Both the position numbers and the translations under genes were made by a program. A stretch of DNA of 64,000 nucleotides from Azadirachta indica (lineage: Eukaryota; Streptophyta; Magnoliopsida; Sapindales; Meliaceae). Of this stretch, positions 45,990 to 54,702 are shown one piece after another (the first letter of the stretch is position 1; each line of letters begins with the position of its first letter). The notes under the pieces are model-generated. The model did no database searches. It had not been told where the DNA came from and saw only the letters and a program-made list of their open reading frames with translations. Location of the stretch: NCBI GenBank assembly GCA_022749755.1, contig CM040450.1, positions 13,414,913 to 13,478,912 on the forward strand. Direction: 5' to 3'.

Positions 45990-48473
45990 TTTTTCAGTTC
46001 GAGTGACCGAAGAGAAACGTTATATGCGTCTATATACATGGAAATGCAAAGAACCCGTGTTTGATTTTGAGTAGTTTTGTTATGTTTACTTTTTGGGCAA
46101 GCTGAGGCGGCAATGTTCTTTAACAGAGTAGCTTTTTGGGTTCCGTCGGGGACATTTCTCGTGGACATTCTGTTGGGTCCTTGAATTGAACCAACCTAGT
46201 CGCATTCTTTTCATTTAGTTTATGGACAATAACCTCAAAGTCCCTTTATTTGTTATATATTTTCAAAAAAAGTTATAATTGCTCTTCGTATGAAATATAA
46301 GTCCCTACATTCGAATATTCTAATAAAATAACTCGAACATCCTTACCAGCAGAGTTTTGGTATTGTTTCGTTGTTGTAAGGATGATTTTGCGACTTCAGC
46401 CGGGGAGTAATAGCAATGGTTGCTGTTAATTTATCTTATATAAGAATCTAAATATTATATTTTTATGATGTTTAACAAAGTATGATATTTTTAAAAAGTC
46501 CAGGGAGCCTAATGTTAATAACCTATATACTTGTCACAAGTCTGAATCTAACCGCCCTTTCTCCGACTTTCAGCCGTCGCTTGCACCGTCTCGTCTCGTC
46601 TGGTCACGCCCAAACTCCAAACACTCTCCCACGCCGTCTCGCTGCTTCTTCTTGTTGTGACAAGCGAGCCCAAATACTCTCTAACGCCGCTCTACAGCCG
46701 CCACCCAAACAATTTACCACTCCGTTCAACGTCTCCTCTCCACTCGCGTCTTTCTACCGCTGCTGCTGCTTCTTCTTCTGAAAAGCAAGAGCTGCCAAAT
46801 TGTTGAGAATTAAAAGGTATTAGAGATTAATGAAACATTGTTTTTTTGTTATATGAAATAGATAAGTTGAATGTTGTGATTGGTATTTGATTGATGATGG
46901 TAGTAGGTTTAGGAAGATGAACGTTTTCTGACAACTTGGAGTTTTGAAGCTATTGACGTCAAAATTAAGAAATTATTTTTCCTAAAATCATTTCTAAATT
47001 TGAATATGAAGATTTAGATCAACAAATGAATTGTTTATTGTAGAATTAAGATTGCGGCCCGCTGATTTAAGGGCATGCATTTGGGTGATTGCTTAAGTTC
47101 GGAAACACAGTGGATCTTAAGCTCAATTCATTCTAATTTCCTTTTCGCTTTTTATCTTATTCTTGTCAATTGGGCACACAATATTGCTGTTCCAGTATCT
47201 CTTAATCTCTTAATTTCTTCGTATCAATTTGCCTTGAATCTATAAAGCTACAGCAGAATTTCAACCGAGAATACCATTTCATATATAAAGCTTTTAAAGT
47301 GTTTTTTTTTTTTTGCACACTAATAGATGTCGTGTAAATTCTAATGAATGTTTTGTTATAGAGTTGTTTAATTTTAATTATATATCAATTAATTAATTTC
47401 TTGTACATGATCAAGATTCGAGTTGAAGTGCTTCTTAGTTTCGAGAAGAGACAGAAAATTTTCAGAGATCATTAATCCAGGTGAGTTCCTCATTCCTTTC
47501 CCTTTCCTCTTTTCATTGCTTCTTAATTTTGTGGTTAAAGCTTGAATTATTTTTAAATATAATTATGTCTTTGTATGAAATCCTGATGTCGATTTAGTTA
47601 CCTCAAAAATATTAGTTAACATATAACAGAAGCATATTCCATTACTAAATTTGATTAAACATATATACTTCTACTATATATACAAATTTTATTTTATTAA
47701 ACAATCAATTCAATTAAAGTCATCTAATTAGAATCCCAGCTGGAGATTTCTTTGTAAAGGAAATATATATATATATATATATGCCTTTCACTGTTGTTTT
47801 TTTTTGTTTCCTTTTGACCTTTTCACTATATTATAGCAGATGTAACCTTGTAAATATCTACTTGTTAGTTGCTTAGTTCAAGCATCATAATTAATTCTCA
47901 TAGTATTAATATTACGCTCACTTGCTTACTCATGAAATCAATTAATACCTTATACCAAAAAAAATAATAATAATAAATTATTCTGCTTAATACATTATTA
48001 ATCATATAATAAAGTAAAAAAATCTTGAGCCAAGATTGTGATTGGAATGAGTCCATATATTATAAGGTTCCTTTACTAACAATAAGGTTCTTTGACTGTT
48101 TACATAGTCTTTGTTCTTTCTTTTACTTTCTGCCTCATAGTTTACTATAGTCTTTGTTCTTTCTTTTACTTTCTGCCTCATAGTATTATTGCTATCCTTA
48201 ATTTTTTATTTTTGGTATTTTGCTTCATTTTTTTCTGTGTAAGTATATTTTTGCTTTTGACTGATTGAACTTTTATCATACATGACTATGAAATTTTTTA
48301 AAATTTGCATGTATTTAAGCTTCTGTATGTGCTTGCTTACTAGGTTATTCTTCGTGCTGATCTTTGATTTTTGTACTTATTAACTACTTTATTGCCGGTT
48401 TTCTTTGTTGGTGTAGTATTCTTTTTGTTGAATCTGTTTGACACGTTATCTTTTTTGTCTTACAATTTTTCAG
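45990..48473. other. Promoter/leader region between UPM1 and the dead PAC1 copy
   Basis: Upstream DNA of the divergent methyltransferase gene, then a GC-richer, pyrimidine-rich stretch at 46540-46815 that looks like transcribed leader rather than a protein (its open frame 46482-46781 has no domain). A donor-like CCAG|GTGAGT occurs at 47479-47480 after a purine-rich stretch and could be a 5'-UTR splice site. A 43-base unit is tandemly doubled at 48104-48189. From about 48096 the sequence is the PAC1 duplication. Confidence 0.5.
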
Positions 48474-48485
48474 TCATAACCGAAA

Positions 48486-49237
48486 ATGTCTCGAAGATAT
48501 GATAGCCGTACCACAATATTTTCCCCTGAAGGCCGTCTCTACCAAGTTGAATATGCAATGGAAGCCATAGGAAATGCTGGTAGTGCAATGGGAATATGTC
48601 AAAAGATGGGGTTTTCTTGGTTGGTGAAAAGAAGGTTACTTCCAAACTCCTGCAAACATGAACTTCCACTGAGAAGATGTACAAGATTGACGATCATGTT
48701 GCTTGTGCTGTGGCTGGAATCATGTCTGATGCCAACATCCTAATTAACACTGCTAGAGTCTAAGCTCAACGCTATACATATGCATACCAATAGCCAATGC
48801 CAGTGGAGCAACTTGTCCAATCCCTTTGCGACACCAAGCAAGGTTATACACAGTTTGGAGGTCTCCGCCCCTTTGGTGTTTCATTTCTTTTTGCAGGATG
48901 GGACAAAAACTACGGTTTCCAACTTTACATGAGTGAGCCCAGTGGAAACTACAGTGGTTGGAAAGCTGCTGCAATTGGTGCAAATAAACAGGCTGCACAA
49001 TCAATCCTTAAACAGAATTACAAGGATGATATTACAAGGGAAGAAGCGGTCCAGCTTGCACTGAAGGTTCTCAGCAAGACCATGGACAGCACTAGTCTTA
49101 CCTCCGAGAAGCTTGAACTGGCCGAGGTTTTCCTGACTCCTTCTGGCAAAGTGAAGTACCAAGTCTGCTCAACAGAGGCTCTGAGTAAGCTGTTGGTGAA
49201 GTTTGGAGTGACCCAACCTCCTGCCGAGACTTCCTAA
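48486..49237 (+). pseudogene. PAC1: 20S proteasome subunit alpha-type-4 (PAC1), dead copy
   Basis: Full-length similarity to the second copy at 57282. It begins [20 protein letters not shown], the N-terminal signature of proteasome alpha subunits. One T is missing at about 48595-48598 (GGAATATGTC versus GGAATATTGTC), which shifts the frame after about residue 37. Past that, two codons are nonsense in the true frame: CAA to TAA at 48761-48763 and GAG to TAG at 48791-48793. From 48797 the frame is open to TAA 49235-49237 ([20 protein letters not shown]... to GVTQPPAETS). The total of 752 nt is one short of the 753 expected for 250 residues. The preceding intron-like sequence and TTTTTCAG acceptor (48472-48473) are retained, so it arose by segmental duplication and not by retroposition. 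Confidence 0.92.
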
Positions 49238-49817
49238 GTTAAGCTCTTCTATGCTTTCTTCTAGCTTAAACTACAACACTGTGCACAATCCCTGTATTCC
49301 TTTTGTGCTGTATTGCAAAAGGAACTGCAAATCAGTGTGTTTGATGATTTAAATCTTGGTACAGTCAGATGTTAATGATGTCGGATGCAGTTTATCTTCC
49401 TTTCTATCATGTTTTCTTGTGTTAGAAATGCTTGGAGCACTTCAATTCAAAGATTTGGGCTTGAATTTTAATATGGAAATTTACTATTACGGTTCATATA
49501 TTATCATTATTATGTGTAATGGACACCTCTACCAGAAAATTAGCTTTTTAAGAGAAGATTCCATGCTGCCTACATTCATGACAGAATTGACCTACATGTA
49601 GCTGAAGAATTGTCAATTTAGATGAATTTGGTTATAAATGAGTGACTCTTACTAAAAGTCTTTTAGCGTTTATTAAACATTTTGGTTGCGTTGAATACAC
49701 AGCAGAAACACAACAGTCTTAATCTTTGGTGTTCACTCTTATCAACTTGATTACAAAACAAGATGTATGATTTATTTATTGTCTTGTGCATTTCTCAAAT
49801 CCATTACTTGATTACAG
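49238..49817. other. 3' flank of dead PAC1 copy
   Basis: Aligned with 58034-58553 up to about 49751 (both end GGTGTT(C/T)ACTCTTATCAACTTGA). After 49751 the two diverge, marking the right border of the duplication. Nothing coding. Confidence 0.7.
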
Positions 49818-50253
49818 AAAAAGGTTCTTCAGACATCCTTCTTCTTGAGGAAGATATGAATTTCAACTCACGAGCAGCTTCACTTTTAGTAAGTTCTGCT
49901 TTTGTTTGCTTTTGGGTGGGATGGGTTCTGTGTTCCTTGACTGGGTACATGCAGAGTATTTTTCCCCTGTAGCTGGGAGTAACTTGTTTTGGCGTATTCA
50001 TTTTCTAATACAGGAAGTAACACAAGGAGGAGAAGGAGGCTATCTTCTTGTGTCTACAGATATACCAGCCAGAGGGATTGACCTGCCAGAGACAACTCAT
50101 ATATAAAACTTTGATCTTCCAAGAACTACTGTAGATTATCTTTATTTAGCTGGAAGCAAAGGTAGGAAACCATTTTCAGAAGATAAATGTATTGTTACCA
50201 ATATCATCACATCAAAGGAGCTGTTTGTTTTGCAAAAATATGGAATGAACTGA
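49818..50253 (+). pseudogene. DEAD-box RNA helicase fragment (motifs V-VI region), broken
   Basis: Two exon-like pieces joined by a clean intron: 49818-49888 (SSDILLLEEDMNFNSRAASLL, donor TTA|GTAAGT) and 50014-50253 (acceptor AATACAG). The second gives GGYLLVSTDIPARGIDLPE, the STDxAARGxD motif V of DEAD-box helicases, then TTHI, a TAA stop at 50104-50106 where a Tyr codon would be expected, NFDLPRTTVDYLYLAGSKGR and KPFSEDKCIVTNIITSKELF. Motif VI should be HRxGRxxR; here it is YLAGSKGR, so the catalytic arginine is lost. N-terminal helicase motifs (Q, I, DEAD) are absent. It resembles the plastid-type RH58/RH47 helicases in wording, but that assignment is tentative. A non-functional fragment. 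Confidence 0.8.
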
Positions 50254-51856
50254 AATTTGACTTTGAATAGCTTAATTTTAGGCTGAATATTTAATCTACA
50301 ATTCACAATTCTGCCTATTATTTTGTTTTACAGTTTGCTACCTTTCGAGCTGATGCACTCATTTATATGACATGACAGAATAATGGAAGCTTGACAATGA
50401 ATATTGCATAACAGAAGATGGTAAAATGAAAACAATGAATTTAGAAAGTAAATACTTTCAGAGATCAATCAAGGCCGTAACGATTGAAAGTTATAATGCT
50501 TTCTGGTTAATTTATTTCTTTTCCAAAGGAAAATGTAAGTGGAAGCTAGTTGCTTAATTAATAACCCCAATAGAGGAAGCAAGCAGTGAAAATATGTTCT
50601 GTATTCTCAGCTCTCTCGGAAGCCAAAAACAAATTTCAAAAATCTTGAAGAGGCAAAAAGTTACATAAAAATTCATTGTGAAACGTCCTGTTTATTCTTG
50701 TTTCTAAATTCGTTGCCAAATGCTTGATATGTTCTGGTCTCTTGCACCTTTATAAACCTGAGCAAGTTGGAATCAGAGCTTGGAGAACTTCATAATTGCC
50801 TCAAGGTCTACTCTTGGAGGCAATCATTCTGCTGGTTATTCCGGTGCCTTGGTGAATCTACTTTTGGCTCCTGATTCAGCGCTGAACAGATTGGATGGCC
50901 TTGTTTTGGAGGAATTTGTTGCTGTAAGATCAATGAACTTGGTGAATATAGCATATATATCACATCCATGCATGAAAAGCTTGTGCATGCACATGAAAAT
51001 GCATAGTTTGCCCTCCATTATTTTTATTTGATCTTTGTTTTGACTCTTTCCTGTATGTCTATTTTTGCTAATTGTGCTTGACGTGAGAATTTCAAGATAA
51101 CTATACTGCAGATTGTTTTAAACACTGATGGTAAGAGTTGCCAAGTTCTAGCGCCTTTGCTTTACATTTTTTCTGATGATAAAGACATTTTACTACCATT
51201 CTAAATCAAGATGTCTTACCAGGTTAGCTTATTAATTTGCATAAAATCTACAATCTGTGTATATCGTTCTGTAAATGTGTATGGAATTTTAGCTAAATTT
51301 TTTGGAAGATAATAGGGAATTTTAGAACAGAGTTTGTTTTGGATTTTTGTATTATGCCTTTAAATATAATTTATTGCAACGAAAGACAATTAATCTCTTT
51401 GGAAATAAATTAGTTGGTGGTTTTAAATAATGGATGCTTTTTATTAAAAATGATAAAATAAAAGGTATTTGTGATTGAAACTAAATTAATAAAATAATTA
51501 TAAATAGTTAATATTTTTTATAGTTAAATGTTTGGTTATAAAACGTGGTAGTAAAAAAATTATATAATTTTTTAAAAATTATTATTTGTAGCTGCTACAA
51601 ATATTTTTTGTGGTTAATAAATATCAGTTGTAAAATTAATTATAAATATTTTTTGTGACTGTTAAAATCAACTGTAAATAATAAAAAATTAAAAAAAAAA
51701 ATCTTGTATTGGGACTTATCGGAGTCAATGGAATTTAATCATAACCAACTATAATTAGATTGTAAAAATATTTTTTTTTGCCTGAATTTGCATAATTTGT
51801 ATTGTTTGTGGTTGATTTTTTGAGCTCAAAAGAGTCTTTTTCTTATACTGTGATCA
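50254..51856. other. Intergenic; possible exon scrap and transposon-like sequence
   Basis: 50780-50926 has gene-like base composition and an open frame (ASRSTLGGNHSAGYSGALVN, then LLLAPDSALNRLDGLVLEEF) followed by a GTAAGA donor-like site. I do not recognise it. 51560-51720 is made of GT(A/G)GCTGCTACAAATA and TTTTTTGTG(A/G) units seen in plant DNA-transposon remnants. Neither is a gene on this evidence. Confidence 0.35.
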
Positions 51857-52300
51857 GCCAGTTTTATAAAATGGAAGTTTAGTTTTGGTTTATCGTTTCA
51901 TTCATGTATTTATTTGATAAAATATTATAAGTATATATACACATTAATTGAGTTTTGATGTTTGACATTTCACCACATGTACAGCTGAAATATTCTGAGA
52001 AGAGTCCAGTAGTTTAGGCATACAACTCTTCTTGATCAAATCGTTAAATTTAATAATTTTTTTTATTCTCTTTGTCCGGCAAATTTAGAGAAGATTATCC
52101 CCCATTCTTTTTTTTTTTTTTTTAACACGAACCCATATGCCTATATGTATAGTCATTTTTGGGACTGGATTTAAAAATTAGGGCACAAATCTACAGAAAT
52201 TTCCACAATTTTATTTATAATTTTTAAATTTGTATTTTATTTCTTAATTCACGGATTAGATTTAAATATTTAAGAGTTACAACAAAATTCAAAATAAAAT
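51857..52300. repeat. Duplicated HyPRP upstream segment (right copy)
   Basis: Roughly 440 bases matching 41670-42110 in the same orientation, with small indels. Together the two copies flank the 9.7-kb block holding UPM1, the dead PAC1 copy and the helicase fragment. Confidence 0.75.
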
Positions 52301-52511
52301 CATGTAAAGAGATTAGCTTGCTATTCGGTTTGTTGTACTGCAGCTAGGTAGTATAATTAGCAATTAAAATCATGATATATATGCATACAATATATATAGT
52401 AATTGTAACGATTAATATAAATGAAATAATTAATGATCCGAATCTCCCATGTAATCTAGAATCTGTGTTTTCCCTTGCTCACTCTTGCAATTCTTTTTTA
52501 AATAAAAAAAC

Positions 52512-52715
52512 TACCATGTTTCAAGCATGAACAAAAATTATTAATATATATGCGTTCATCAAAATATGTGTGATCAACATCTATTTGCGAGTTGGCCTTG
52601 GGTTGTCTCTCAAAGCCCTAAAGTCAATGAATGCATGTCCTTAAATTTGTATTTTCTATACATTCAATTCAAAGCCTCTTGCTCTCTTCACCTCTTATTA
52701 ATTGCTCTATAGTAA
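52512..52715 (+). promoter_or_regulatory. Promoter module of HyPRP copy 12, TATA mutated
   Basis: TACCATGTTTCAAGCATGAA (52512-52531), GAGTTGGCCTTGGGTTGTCT (52589-52608) and AAGCCCTAAAGTCAATGAATGC (about 52613-52634). The TATA position reads GCTCTATAGTAAGGCATTC where sisters have CCTATAAAAAGGCATTC. Confidence 0.6.
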
Positions 52716-52798
52716 GGCATTCATTTTCGAAACATATTGCACGTATTCAATTCTATCTAGTAGCTACCTCTTCACAAAGTTTGTGCATCATTTTGAAA

Positions 52799-53267
52799 AT
52801 GGGCTGAGTTACTCTCTTGATTCTCCTATTATTGAACTTGGGCACTTTGCTCTCCTCTCTAGCTTGTGACTGCACAAACCCTGCTCCTTCTCCTCCTCCT
52901 CCTCCTCCTCCTCCTCCATCAAACTGCCCCCCGCCGCCTTATTCCTCAACCCCTAGACCACCACCACCACCACCACTACCAAAAGTCAAGGCAACTCCTC
53001 CATCTCCAGTTGATGCACTCAAGCTAGCTAGGCGCATGTGTCGACGTGCTCGGGGGCCTAGTTCACGTTGGTATTGGCAGCGGTAATGATAAGGACGCAT
53101 GCTGCCCACTGCTTAAAGGGGTAGCAGACTTCGATGCTGCAATTTGTCTGTGCACCACCATTAAAGCTAGCCTTGCCAACATCGTCAATCTTGTTTTACC
53201 TGTTGCTCTCGAAGTTCTTGTCAACTGCGGCAAGAATCCCCCAGCTGCATTTCAGTGCCCTAAGTAA
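52799..53267 (+). pseudogene. HyPRP copy 12, nonsense codon 3 and internal deletion
   Basis: The ATG at 52799 is followed by GGC and TGA (52805-52807) where sister copies have ATG GGC AAA, so translation stops at codon 3. The signal-peptide and proline regions can still be read in frame (LILLLLNLGTLLSSLACDCT, NCPPPPYSSTPRPPPPPP). The VAKPP...QTCPI segment is then deleted: PV runs directly into DALKLA, removing cysteine 1. A GCTA duplication at about 53023-53030 shifts the frame. From 53046 the 8CM remainder is open in another frame (LGGLVHVGIG, DACCPLLKGVADFDAAICLC, NCGKNPPAAFQCPK) to TAA 53265-53267. Three independent lesions plus a damaged TATA box. Confidence 0.9.
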
Positions 53268-53349
53268 TTAAAAATTAACGTTGGTTGGTTAATTATGTTG
53301 ATTAATTCTTTGTTACTAGTTTGAATTTGTGTCAAAATGTAATAATAAT

Positions 53350-53416
53350 GTGAGAGTGCTGCATGCAGGAAGTAGCTTGCTAGCTAGCTATAAGTGCTTC
53401 TAGAGAAATGTCTCTC
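53350..53416 (+). promoter_or_regulatory. 3'-UTR stem-loop element, HyPRP copy 12
   Basis: GTGAGAGTGCTGCATGCAGG opens it and AAATGTCTCTCC closes it. GAAGTAGCT and AGCTATAAGTGCTTC face each other around CTAGCTAG. Pairing is GAGAG/CTCTC outside and GAAG/CTTC inside. Confidence 0.5.
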
Positions 53417-54069
53417 CTTATATTACGTGTTTGTTCATGATCTTATTGCATGTGTATGAATTAGAAATTAAAGCGTTTCTTCTTTTCCCAACATTCTCTG
53501 TTATCTGTTTTCAATATGCCGTCCTCCATCCCATTACTTAACATAATTTTTGGAGTTTTATACGTAATAAACATATACATTACTTTTTTATTACAATCGT
53601 GGCTAATAGTATTGGGGCCATTTGGCGATAAAAATTCGACGACGAAACTATTGCTTTTAGCAACAGCACCCATTGTCAATAAACACAATTTAAACTCAAT
53701 AAAGCATCTAAGAATTTACATATAAAAGAAGGAACAGCATATATAGTACGAAAATAACAATATAGGACAATATATTACACAAAATAAAAAGTTAATTTAG
53801 GACCGTAATGTACATATATTTTCTAATGCGGACATCCTAATATTGTTAATAAGAGACCAACTTCTTTTAACCGTTAAAATTTCATCAATTGTTGATAATT
53901 TGCAGAGATATTTGCAAATATTAAGTATTAATACACGGTAAGAGGTATTTCCGTATTTATATAGTGTTGAAAGTTGGAGAATTGAACATTACCACAGGAG
54001 AAGAGGCAAAAAGACAGTACAGAAATATCTACTACCACGAATTTTACTTTTTATTTTTTAAATTAAAAG
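53417..54069. other. Intergenic, AT-rich; no gene seen
   Basis: 3' flank of copy 12, then AT-rich DNA. GGCGATAAAAATTCGACGAC at 53622-53641 and TTTTAGCAACAGCACC nearby resemble the GCGAC transposon-like motifs at 42180-42400. Confidence 0.45.
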
Positions 54070-54702
54070 TAGGGATGACAAAATTTTTCATGAGTTCTTA
54101 AATTTATGGGAACCCCTTACTAATATAAGGAAATTCAAATAAATTTATGAAAAATGAGACAGGAAATAAGAAGAAATTAATTCTCAATGTATTAATGAGA
54201 TAAAAATTGGTTTAACTCTCACCCCATTCTCCATTAAAATATAATATAAGTATATTATAATTTATAAATTAAATTTTATATATTTAAATATAATTTTATA
54301 TTATAATTTTTAAATTTTATATTATAAATTAAATATAATTAATAATCAAAAATTGTGAGGTCATGAATTAATATTATAAAAAATAGAATATAAAAATTTA
54401 AGAAGTAAAAATTAAAAATTTTCTTGACCCTAAATTTTAATGTTAGAATTATATTACAATATGTTAATGATATTTTTGTTTAATTTAATTAAATTGTTAT
54501 ATTAGTAAAAATTAATGTATAAAATAATATAAAATAAAGAATTAATACAAAGATAGGAAACTCATTTTTCATAAGGAATTTTTCATCCCACCCTATTAAA
54601 TTTATTAGAAAATGGGGGGGAAATAGAAGTCAAATAGAAAACGGAGTAGGAATGAAATGTATTCTCTACCCTCGCCCCGGCCCGCCCCATTACCACCCGT
54701 AG
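54070..54702. mobile_element. hAT-type MITE candidate
   Basis: Begins TAGGGATGACAAAATTT and ends CCCGCCCCATTACCACCCGTA. The two ends are imperfect inverted repeats (TAGGGATGACAA versus TACGGGTGGTAA on the reverse strand). The GC-rich CCCTCGCCCCGGCCCGCCCC tail next to the TIR is usual for this family of plant hAT-like elements. The AT-rich inside encodes nothing. Flanks share only AAAAG, so no clean 8-base target duplication is shown. Confidence 0.5.

Noticed and set aside
46482..46781. Frame of 99 codons, Ser/Pro/Arg-rich, with GC content above background
   Set aside because: No domain or codon pattern; better explained as a pyrimidine-rich leader of the PAC1 duplicate or divergent promoter of UPM1.
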